Notes under the pieces: generated by a model
Databases searched by the model: none
Told to the model about the DNA's origin: nothing
Seen by the model: only the letters and a program-made list of their open reading frames with translations
Made by a program: the position numbers and the translations under genes
Assembly: GCA_009782025.1 (NCBI GenBank)
Contig: WQUQ01000164.1
Span: forward strand, 1 to 5,010
DNA length: 5,010 nucleotides
Direction of reading: 5' to 3'
DNA from: Desulfobulbus sp.
GTDB lineage: Bacteria > Pseudomonadota > Gammaproteobacteria > Burkholderiales > Rhodocyclaceae
Part shown: positions 1 to 5,010 of the stretch, piece after piece
How the letters are laid out: each line of letters begins with the position of its first letter
How positions within the stretch are numbered: the first letter of the stretch is position 1

Positions 1-149
1 GGTGCCTCCGGCACCGAAATCACGCTTGGCTCGCTTGACCCCGGCCTGAAGGCCGGGCTTCTCGCTTGCGCCGTGGTCGGCTTCGCTTGCCGGTCAACCG
101 GTCTGTCTCTCGCTTCGCCTTCGCGTCCTCGGCTGATTTAAAAATGGAA
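1..149. repeat. Structured intergenic segment with three small hairpins and a repeated heptamer
   Basis: This stretch lies downstream of the minus-strand operon and holds no convincing gene. Three perfect short inverted repeats are visible: GGTGCC/GGCACC at 1-15 (3-nt loop), CCCGGCC/GGCCGGG at 40-57 (loop TGAA) and CCGG/CCGG at 90-101 (loop TCAA). The heptamer TCGCTTG occurs exactly at 31-37, 62-68 and 83-89, with near copies at about 23 and 110. Such regular hairpin-plus-heptamer structure is typical of dispersed intergenic repeats. It may also help terminate or protect the operon mRNA, but no hairpin is followed by a clear U-tract inside the window. Whether it is repeated elsewhere in the genome cannot be seen from here. 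Confidence 0.45.
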
Positions 150-1172
150 TCATTCCTGAACGCCGCCCCGTTCGCGCCGCGCCTCGCGGCGCTTGCTTTC
201 CAGCACGAACACCAGGGCCAGGGCCGAGCCGCCGGCGATAAAGAGGCTGGCGAAAAAGCCGATGTGCTCGGCAATCCGGGTGAAGAACAGGGTGTAGATC
301 TGAATGATGAGGAAAGTGCCGCCATAGCCCCGCAGCATGCGGTAGCTGAAGCGGCTGCCGGCGACGATCAGCCCGCCATTGGCGCCGGCCCAGACGGCGT
401 TGAAGAGCAGCAGTTCGGCGGCTGAAGCGTCATGCCAGCCATAAATCGAAGCGAAATTGCCGAAAATGGAGAGCAGCCACAGCGCCATTTCGCTGAAGAA
501 CAGGCCGGATGAAATCCACGCCTTGCTGAAACCGCGCCAGGCGGCCAGCGGCCCCTGCTCGGCATTGAGGTGGGCGACGCCGACCATGGCGATGAACAGC
601 CCGGCGCCGAGAAAGCGCAGCGGGTAATTCATGCCGAACCAGTAAGCGCCCCAGCCCGAGCGATAACCTGTGACGCCGCCAAACCAGGTGAAAAACACCA
701 CGGCGGACAGAATCAGCAGCAGGATGTTGTGGCGGGCGTAACTCAAGGCCAGCAGCGCGATCAGGTCGATCAGCAGCAGCGCCGGCCAGTTGCCGGAACC
801 GCTGGAAAAAATGATGCCGAGCGTGAAGCTCAAGCCGATCAGCGTCAGGCCGCCGAGCAGTTCGACCGCCTGCCCGCTCCATGACCACGAGCGCTGGCGC
901 AGCTTCCAGCCGCCGGCAAACAGGCCGCCGGTGGACAGCGCCAGTCCCCAGGCCAGTTTTTCCAGCGTGAAGGTGAACACGTCGCGCAGCAAAATCACCC
1001 CGCCCGCCGCGCAGGAAATCGCGCCGAAGATCAAAAACCAGCGCCCCAGCGAGCGCCAGTCCCACAGGCCGACGGGGTAGAGCGCGCTCAGGCGGCGGTA
1101 GGTTGCGTCATCGAGCAGCCCTTCGCGCAAAAGCTGATCGAGTTCGCTGCGGATGGCTTTGTTACGGTTCAT
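150..1172 (-). CDS. Multi-pass membrane protein, DUF2157/DUF4401-like (second of a tandem pair)
   Basis: This is a predicted inner-membrane protein of 340 residues with no assigned biochemical function. A soluble N-terminus (about residues 1-40, including LLREGLLDDATYRRL) resembles the short helical start of DUF2157 proteins. About ten hydrophobic segments follow, near residues 43-63, 72-88, 104-124, 130-147, 149-166, 184-201, 220-237, 253-271, 283-297 and 303-324. The tail is strongly basic (ESKRREARRERGG), consistent with a cytoplasmic C-terminus. The ATG overlaps the stop of the upstream gene as ATGA. The Shine-Dalgarno region is weak, so translation probably depends on coupling. Its C-terminal half aligns without gaps to the upstream gene product: IVAGSR at 269-274, YT.FF at 293-297 and a Glu-basic end near 325. 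The reading frame is well supported. The family name is recognised from architecture only and could be a neighbouring DUF. It appears to be the last gene of the lemA operon. Confidence 0.85.
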   Translation of the reverse strand: MNRNKAIRSELDQLLREGLLDDATYRRLSALYPVGLWDWRSLGRWFLIFGAISCAAGGVILLRDVFTFTLEKLAWGLALSTGGLFAGGWKLRQRSWSWSGQAVELLGGLTLIGLSFTLGIIFSSGSGNWPALLLIDLIALLALSYARHNILLLILSAVVFFTWFGGVTGYRSGWGAYWFGMNYPLRFLGAGLFIAMVGVAHLNAEQGPLAAWRGFSKAWISSGLFFSEMALWLLSIFGNFASIYGWHDASAAELLLFNAVWAGANGGLIVAGSRFSYRMLRGYGGTFLIIQIYTLFFTRIAEHIGFFASLFIAGGSALALVFVLESKRREARRERGGVQE

Positions 1173-2170
1173 GCGGCGGCCCGCATGGCGCGTTTTTCAA
1201 ACAGCCAGCCGGCCGCCATGCCGATCAGGCCGGCCAGCGTCAGGAACAAGCCAAGCGACAGCCGATCCCAGAACTGCTCGAAAAAGCGCGTGTAGAGATC
1301 GATGCCGAGAAAGACGATGCCAAAACCGACGAGCTTGCTGTCTTTAAGGCGTGCGCCGGCGACGATCTGCGCGATGCAGGCGGCGCTGAAAATCAGAACC
1401 CAGCCCAACTGGCCGATGTCGCTGTCGTAGTAACCCCTGCTGAGCGATATGAACCAGAGCGAGCAATTGAGATAAATCAGGCCGAAGATGACGTAGAGCC
1501 GGCCAAAGCCGACATAGCGCGCCAATTGACCTTCTTCCGCCTGCTGGTGCCACAGGCCGAACACGGCGGCTGCGCCGGCGATCCAGGCCATCGTCGGCGG
1601 ATCCTGAATATCGGCCACATATGCGCCGTGACCGGCGTATTGATGCCAGGCGCCCAAGCCATGAAAAAAACAGAGCAGCGCCAGCAGCAAGGGCCAGCGC
1701 AGACCGTGGCGATAGGCCGTGGCCAGGCTCAGCGCGCCAGTGATCAGCAGGACGATGAAAACCCGGTTCAGCCCGAAGTCGAATTCATGACTCAAGGCGG
1801 ATGACAGCAACAACATGGCCCCATAGGCGGTCGCCAGCCCCACCGTGACCAAGGCGCTGCCGGTAACCGCGTGCCGTTGCGCCGGGTCGGTCGCCAGCCG
1901 GATGCCGGCATGCCAGAAGCCAACCGCCGCCGCGCCCATCAGCACGCCGGTGAGTCCCGCCGATTGAGAAAACAGGCCAACCAGCGAAAGTGCCGCCTGG
2001 GCTAGCAGAAAAATCCCGATGAACCCCAGCCAGGAGGTCAAATGCGACCAGGCTTGCTCTGGCCGGTCATAACGCTGACCCAACTGCTGCGCCAGCGCCG
2101 CGCCGATCAGGCCGCGCTGATGCCAATCGGCGGATTCGCCGGCCAGTAATGCGGCGACGGCTTTTTTCAT
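1169..2170 (-). CDS. Multi-pass membrane protein, DUF2157/DUF4401-like (first of a tandem pair)
   Basis: This is a predicted inner-membrane protein of 333 residues, function unknown. The N-terminal 45 residues are soluble and include DWHQRGLIGAALAQQL, similar to the W..RGLI pattern at the start of DUF2157 proteins. About ten hydrophobic segments follow (roughly 46-68, 72-92, 102-126, 133-152, 158-174, 193-208, 225-244, 252-271, 279-294, 304-323), then a basic end (EKRAMR). The open frame extends upstream to 2317, but that extension is Arg/Pro-rich and lies antiparallel-free inside the protease gene in another frame. The ATG at 2170 is preferred because it overlaps the protease stop as ATGA and has AAGGA 9 nt upstream. 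The C-terminal half matches the downstream gene at the same residue numbers, including ten identities in residues 280-297, so the two are tandem paralogues. Association with an M48 protease and LemA suggests an envelope role, which is inference. Confidence 0.86.
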   Translation of the reverse strand: MKKAVAALLAGESADWHQRGLIGAALAQQLGQRYDRPEQAWSHLTSWLGFIGIFLLAQAALSLVGLFSQSAGLTGVLMGAAAVGFWHAGIRLATDPAQRHAVTGSALVTVGLATAYGAMLLLSSALSHEFDFGLNRVFIVLLITGALSLATAYRHGLRWPLLLALLCFFHGLGAWHQYAGHGAYVADIQDPPTMAWIAGAAAVFGLWHQQAEEGQLARYVGFGRLYVIFGLIYLNCSLWFISLSRGYYDSDIGQLGWVLIFSAACIAQIVAGARLKDSKLVGFGIVFLGIDLYTRFFEQFWDRLSLGLFLTLAGLIGMAAGWLFEKRAMRAAA

Positions 2171-3183
2171 GCGTTTTCGTCCTTGTCGCCGGCGAGCGTG
2201 GTCATCGGGCCGGGGTCGTGACCGCCGGCCAGTTTGACCAGGGCGTCGACGCGCGCCTGCACCGAGGGATGGGTGGCGAACAGGTCGACGAAGCCCTGGC
2301 GCGGGTTGTCGATGCACATTTCCATGACGGCGGAAGTCGCGCCCTCCAGCTCGCCGCGATTTTCGATCTTGCGCAGGGCGGCGATCAGGGCGTCGGGATT
2401 CCTGGTCAGTTCGACCGCGCCGGCATCGGCCAGGAATTCGCGCGAGCGCGACAGGGCGAAGCGGATCAGCACCGACAACAGCCAGGCCAGCGCCAGCAGC
2501 GCGATGGCGATGATGAAGGCAATCGCCGCGCCGCCGCCCCGGCCCTCGCCGCGCGAGGAGGAGCGCCGGCCGCCCAGGCCGGCGCGGAAGAACAGGCGGA
2601 AGAACAATTCCGCAAAAAATCCGATGACGCCGGCGACGATGCCGACAATGACCATCAGCCGGACATCGCCGTTGCGGATGTGGGTCAGTTCGTGGCCGAG
2701 CACGGCTTCCATTTCGGCATCATTGAGCCGGGCCAGCAGCCCGGAAGTGACGGTGACGGAATATTGCTTCGGATTGAGGCCGCTGGCGAAGGCGTTGAGC
2801 GCCTCGGCGTCGATGAGCTTCAGCTTGGGCATGGTAATGCCGCGCGAGATGCAGAGATTTTCCAAGAGGTTGTACAGACGCGGCTGCTCCTGCCGGGTGA
2901 CTTCGCGCCCGCCGGTCACGAGGTCGATGATGCCCTGGTTGAAACGCCAGGCAATCAGCATCCAGATGGCGCCGGCGAGGGTGGCCACGGGCAATGCTTT
3001 GTACAGATCGGCCCCGGCGGCGCGCAGGTAATAGCCGGCGCTCTGGCCGCCGCGCAATTGCGTTTCGGCCAGCAGCGCGCCGGCAAAGACACAGACGTAA
3101 ATCAGCAGAAACAGGCAGGCCAGCAGCGCACGCGAACGGATTTTGTTCGCCGCGATCTGGGTATAAAGACCATAGGCGGCCAT
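2167..3183 (-). CDS. HtpX-like M48 family membrane zinc metalloprotease
   Basis: This is an integral-membrane zinc endopeptidase of family M48 (338 residues; E. coli HtpX has 293). HtpX-type enzymes cleave damaged or misassembled membrane proteins, with the active site on the cytoplasmic side. Two N-terminal membrane segments (about 18-38 and 65-79) precede the catalytic domain. The zinc motif HELTH spans residues 164-168, giving His164, Glu165 and His168. The third ligand is predicted to be Glu249 in SREFLAD, with conserved Asp253. NAFASG (130-135) and FATHP (302-306) match HtpX landmarks. Hydrophobic segments at about 174-198 and 219-241 flank a Gly/Arg/Ser-rich loop (about 200-218). All catalytic residues are present, so it should be active. 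The start MAAYGLYTQIAANKIRS fits the family's LYT.I..N..RS opening. It lies 9 nt after the lemA stop without a recognisable Shine-Dalgarno, which implies coupling. It is HtpX-like rather than proven htpX, so no symbol is given. Confidence 0.94.
   Translation of the reverse strand: MAAYGLYTQIAANKIRSRALLACLFLLIYVCVFAGALLAETQLRGGQSAGYYLRAAGADLYKALPVATLAGAIWMLIAWRFNQGIIDLVTGGREVTRQEQPRLYNLLENLCISRGITMPKLKLIDAEALNAFASGLNPKQYSVTVTSGLLARLNDAEMEAVLGHELTHIRNGDVRLMVIVGIVAGVIGFFAELFFRLFFRAGLGGRRSSSRGEGRGGGAAIAFIIAIALLALAWLLSVLIRFALSRSREFLADAGAVELTRNPDALIAALRKIENRGELEGATSAVMEMCIDNPRQGFVDLFATHPSVQARVDALVKLAGGHDPGPMTTLAGDKDENA
2180..2184 (-). promoter_or_regulatory. Ribosome binding site inside the protease gene
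   Basis: AAGGA on the minus strand lies 9 nt upstream of the ATG at 2170, inside the last codons of the M48 protease gene. It decides the start of the first DUF2157-like gene in favour of the ATGA overlap over the longer open frame that begins at 2317. Confidence 0.6.
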
Positions 3184-3192
3184 GCCGTGCTT

Positions 3193-3765
3193 TTAGAATT
3201 TGACGCTGGGCGGCGCTTCCGCGAGTTGGGCGCGCTGTTCGCCCAGATCGAAAAACTCCTTGCGCGTAAAGCCGAAGGAGGCGGCAAACCATACGGCGGG
3301 AATGAGCGCAATGCCAGTGTTGTATTCCTGCACGGCATTGTTGAAGAAGCGGCGGGCGGCGGCGAGCTTGTTTTCGATGTCGGAGAGATCGCGTTGCAGT
3401 TGCTGGAAATTGGCGTTGGCCTTCAAGTCGGGATAGGACTCGGAGAGGGCGAAGATGCTCTTGAGCGCCGTGGTCAACTGCCCTTCAGCGGCGGCGGCCT
3501 GCGCCGGCCCTTGTGCGGACATGGCGGCGGTGCGCGCCTTGATGACTTCTTCCAGCGTGCCGCGCTCGTGGGCGGCGTAGCCCTTGACCGTTTCCACGAG
3601 ATTGGGCACCAGATCTTGCCGCTGCTTGAGTTGCACGTCGATGTCGGCAAAGGCTTGATCGACCCGCTGCCGCATCGCCACCAGACCGTTGTAGATGCTG
3701 AAAACCCAGAAGACGATGATGACCAGAACGACGACCAGGGTGAGGATGACGGCGGTTGATGACAT
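3193..3765 (-). CDS. lemA: LemA family protein
   Basis: This is a 190-residue LemA-family protein, normal family length. It is anchored by one N-terminal membrane segment (about residues 5-23) followed by a helical, coiled-coil-rich domain. Family hallmarks are YNGLVAMRQRVDQAFADIDV (25-44), then LKQRQDLVPNLVETVKGYA (46-64), YPDLKANANFQQLQRDL (111-127), a EYNTGI segment (148-152) and FGFTRKEFFD near 164-173. LemA has no established enzymatic activity. It is known for frequent gene neighbourhood with HtpX/M48 proteases and is thought to act at the membrane. The frame is open up to 3933, but the ATG at 3765 is chosen because the hydrophobic anchor starts just after it and GGGAG (3775-3779) lies 9 nt upstream. 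It heads the four-gene minus-strand operon; the protease starts 9 nt after its stop. Confidence 0.95.
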   Translation of the reverse strand: MSSTAVILTLVVVLVIIVFWVFSIYNGLVAMRQRVDQAFADIDVQLKQRQDLVPNLVETVKGYAAHERGTLEEVIKARTAAMSAQGPAQAAAAEGQLTTALKSIFALSESYPDLKANANFQQLQRDLSDIENKLAAARRFFNNAVQEYNTGIALIPAVWFAASFGFTRKEFFDLGEQRAQLAEAPPSVKF

Positions 3766-3811
3766 GACGAAAAACTCCCGGAGAAAATAGTCGAGGCTGC
3801 GGCAGACGGTC

Positions 3812-3840
3812 ATTGTATTGCGCTGGCGGCGAAAGCAAAA
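3812..3840 (-). promoter_or_regulatory. Candidate sigma-70 promoter of the lemA operon
   Basis: On the minus strand, TACAAT (3812-3817) differs from the TATAAT consensus at one position. The upstream -35 region is weak: TTTTGC at 3835-3840 with 17-nt spacing, or TTGCTT at 3833-3838 with 15-nt spacing. A start a few bases downstream would give a leader of about 40 nt before the lemA ATG. This is read by eye only. I found no equally good -10 box on the plus strand for the divergent gene, so its promoter in 3766-3953 is unassigned. Confidence 0.4.
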
Positions 3841-3942
3841 CCACGCATAACGAGTTAAACTACGGGTTTCTGGGGGCCGTTGGAGTGAGGCAGCATTCAA
3901 CGGGTCTTGTCGTGATCGTGCCGTAGCCGGCATTTTTGTTTC

Positions 3943-3946
3943 GAGG
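3943..3946 (+). promoter_or_regulatory. Ribosome binding site deciding the start of the CsgG-like gene
   Basis: GAGG lies 7 nt before the ATG at 3954 and only 1 nt before the in-frame ATG at 3948. The spacing favours 3954. That start also gives a signal peptide beginning MSKKN, with two lysines just before the hydrophobic stretch. A TTG at 3936 in the same frame is too far upstream to use this site. Confidence 0.55.
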
Positions 3947-3953
3947 TATGCAA

Positions 3954-4844
3954 ATGTCCAAGAAAAACCTGGCCGTTCTGGCCGCCGCCAGCGCCGCGTT
4001 GCTGCTGACGGCTTGTGACGCCACCAACATCAAGATGGGGGATGAGGGCGCCAAAACAGTAGCCACCGGCGGGGCGGCGGGCGAGGCCACCTCTGGCGCA
4101 AACTCGGCGCTGGAAAAATGCGCTTCGCCGCTGGGCACGGTGTCGCTGGTGGAAAACCAGGATGCCGGCTGGTACACCATCCTGCGCAACGAATACAAGC
4201 TGCCGCCGACGGCCAACCTGTTGCGCCTGCTGATCCAGCAATCCAATTGCTTCGTCGTCGTCGAGCGCGGCGCCGCCGGCATGAAAGCCATGGGCCGCGA
4301 GCGTCAGTTGCAGGACTCCGGCGAGATGCGCAAGGGCAGCAATTACGGCAAGGGCCAGATGGTGGCCTCCGACTACGCCATGTCCCCCGAGATCATTTTC
4401 AGCGAGGGCGACACCGGCGGCATGGGCGCCGCCCTGGGCGGCCTCATCCCCGGCACCGGCGGCAGATTGGCCGGCGCCGTGGCGGGCGCTAGCAAGACGC
4501 GCGAGGCGTCGACCATGCTGACCCTGGTCGATAACCGTTCCGGCGTGCAGGTGGCAGCCAGTGAAGGCAGCGCCTCCAAGACCGACATCGGCGGCCTCGG
4601 CTCCCTGTTCGGCAGCACTGCCGGCGGCAACATCGGCGGTTATCAGAACACGCCGCAGGGCAAGATCATCGCCGCCGCCTTCATGGACGCCTACAACCAG
4701 ATGGTGCGCGCGCTGCGCAATTACAAGGCGCAGAGCGTGCAGGGCCAGGGCTTGGGCGGCGGCGGCCGCCTCGGCGTGGATGGTGGCGTGGCTCCGGGGC
4801 AAACCTCCGCGCCCGGCAGCGCGCCCAAGAGCAAGAAGAAGTAA
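3954..4844 (+). CDS. CsgG-family (curli transport-like) lipoprotein
   Basis: This is a predicted envelope lipoprotein of 296 residues (E. coli CsgG has 277). Residues 1-20 form a lipoprotein signal peptide ending in the lipobox LTAC, so Cys21 would be lipidated. Asp22 follows at +2, which in E. coli favours inner-membrane retention. After a Gly/Ala-rich linker (about 30-55), the CsgG-like core runs from about 60 to 256. It includes a helix (TANLLRLLIQQS) followed by CFVVVERGAAG (99-109), YAMSPEIIFSE (141-151), the strand STMLTLVDNRSGVQVAAS (186-203) and a helix at about 234-257. Two Gly-rich segments (153-180 and 211-230) sit where CsgG proteins carry membrane-inserting hairpins. The tail (261-296) is low-complexity and ends KSKKK. 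CsgG oligomers export curli subunits, but many relatives occur without curli and their cargo is unknown. No curli gene is visible here. It is divergent from lemA. Confidence 0.85.
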   Translation: MSKKNLAVLAAASAALLLTACDATNIKMGDEGAKTVATGGAAGEATSGANSALEKCASPLGTVSLVENQDAGWYTILRNEYKLPPTANLLRLLIQQSNCFVVVERGAAGMKAMGRERQLQDSGEMRKGSNYGKGQMVASDYAMSPEIIFSEGDTGGMGAALGGLIPGTGGRLAGAVAGASKTREASTMLTLVDNRSGVQVAASEGSASKTDIGGLGSLFGSTAGGNIGGYQNTPQGKIIAAAFMDAYNQMVRALRNYKAQSVQGQGLGGGGRLGVDGGVAPGQTSAPGSAPKSKKK

Positions 4845-4885
4845 TTCCATTTCTCATTCGTAACGACAGGAAATCGCCCCGGAAT

Positions 4886-4962
4886 CGTCATTCTGCGCGG
4901 AGCGAAGCGTAGTCGCAGAATCCATACGCTGCATGGATTCCGCGACTGCGCGCGGAATGACG
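4886..4962. repeat. Imperfect fold-back intergenic repeat, GTCATTC...GAATGAC type
   Basis: A long inverted repeat lies between the CsgG-like gene and the right edge. The outer arms pair 4886-4899 with 4949-4962 (14 pairs, one of them G-T). The inner arms pair 4911-4925 with 4933-4947 (15 positions, one A-C mismatch) around the 7-nt loop ACGCTGC. The left arm carries about 11 extra bases (4900-4910, containing AGCGAAGCG) opposite a single base on the right. The motif CGTCATTCTGC..GGAGCGAAGCG..GCAGAATCC resembles a widespread family of dispersed bacterial intergenic repeats. It may act as a bidirectional RNA hairpin or terminator, but no U-tract follows. Copy number cannot be judged from one window. 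Confidence 0.75.
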
Positions 4963-4974
4963 GGGTTGTACCGC

Positions 4975-5010
4975 ATGGCACGTCAATATTTACCGTTTGA
5001 AACAGAAACG
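4975..5010 (+). CDS. Possible 5' end of a gene running off the right edge
   Basis: An ATG at 4975 opens a frame that stays open for all 12 codons to the window edge (MARQYLPFETET). A GGGG run at 4962-4965, at the edge of the fold-back repeat, lies 9 nt upstream and could serve as a ribosome binding site. The fragment is too short to assign a family. The call rests on the start, spacing and position only. Confidence 0.3.
   Translation, partial: MARQYLPFETET

Noticed and set aside
133..156. Possible terminator of the minus-strand operon: GGAA-TGA-TTCC followed by ATTTTTAAA.
   Set aside because: The stem is only 4 bp with no GC-rich base and overlaps the stop codon. It is too weak to call an intrinsic terminator.
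20..325. Minus-strand frame of 101 codons with an Arg/Lys-rich end, running into the left-edge repeat.
   Set aside because: Its first half overlaps the DUF2157-like gene in another frame, and its basic end is simply translation of the GCGAAGCGAG-like repeat.
1103..1804. Plus-strand open frame of 233 codons over the junction of the two membrane protein genes.
   Set aside because: It crosses the ATGA junction of two well-supported minus-strand genes and its Gln/Ala/Glu-rich product matches nothing I recognise. It is a shadow frame.
2149..3759. Plus-strand open frame of 536 codons antisense to the protease and lemA genes.
   Set aside because: The opposite strand encodes two clearly recognisable families (M48 with HELTH, LemA). 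The antisense product is Gly/Asp/Gln-rich without domains, as expected from the mirror frame of GC-rich codons.
3818..3861. Plus-strand promoter for the CsgG-like gene using TTGCGC (3818) and TAAACT (3856).
   Set aside because: The spacing is far too long and TAAACT matches only four of six -10 positions. No alternative pair was better.
3897..4850. Minus-strand open frame of 317 codons antisense to the CsgG-like gene.
   Set aside because: The plus strand has a lipobox, a ribosome binding site and a CsgG-like core. The antisense product is Ala/Gly/His-rich low-complexity sequence with no recognisable domain.
1..5010. CRISPR array, tRNA, transposase or known defence system.
   Set aside because: No evenly spaced direct repeats with unique spacers, no cloverleaf, and no transposase or nuclease motifs were found on either strand. 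M48 and LemA are ordinary envelope proteins.

Overview
The window is GC-rich, densely coding bacterial DNA. Short spacings, ATGA gene overlaps, a lipobox-bearing CsgG-family protein and palindromic intergenic repeats suggest a Gram-negative proteobacterium, probably a betaproteobacterium. That placement rests on general look and family content only; no rRNA or other taxonomic marker is present.

Layout. Positions 1-149 are non-coding, with three small perfect hairpins and a recurring TCGCTTG heptamer. From 3765 down to 150 on the minus strand lies a four-gene operon: lemA (3765-3193), an HtpX-like M48 membrane metalloprotease (3183-2167), and two ten-helix membrane proteins of the DUF2157/DUF4401 type (2170-1169 and 1172-150). 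The lemA-protease gap is 9 nt, and each of the next two junctions is an ATGA overlap, so the operon looks tightly coupled in translation. The two membrane proteins are diverged tandem paralogues whose C-terminal halves align without gaps. A candidate -10 box (TACAAT) lies upstream of lemA.

The divergent intergenic region (3766-3953) separates this operon from a plus-strand gene (3954-4844) for a CsgG-family lipoprotein. No curli genes are visible beside it. Downstream, a long imperfect fold-back repeat (4886-4962) resembles dispersed intergenic repeats of the GTCATTC...GAATGAC type. It is followed 12 nt later by an ATG that may begin a gene running off the right edge.

Together the operon reads as an envelope module. 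LemA-family proteins are commonly encoded beside M48 proteases, and the protease has every catalytic residue expected for activity. The two multi-pass proteins have no assigned function, but their coupling to the protease suggests partners, substrates or regulators. I saw no CRISPR array, tRNA, rRNA, transposase, phage gene or classical defence system. The least explained parts are the paralogous membrane pair, the CsgG-like lipoprotein with Asp at +2, and the two edge repeats.
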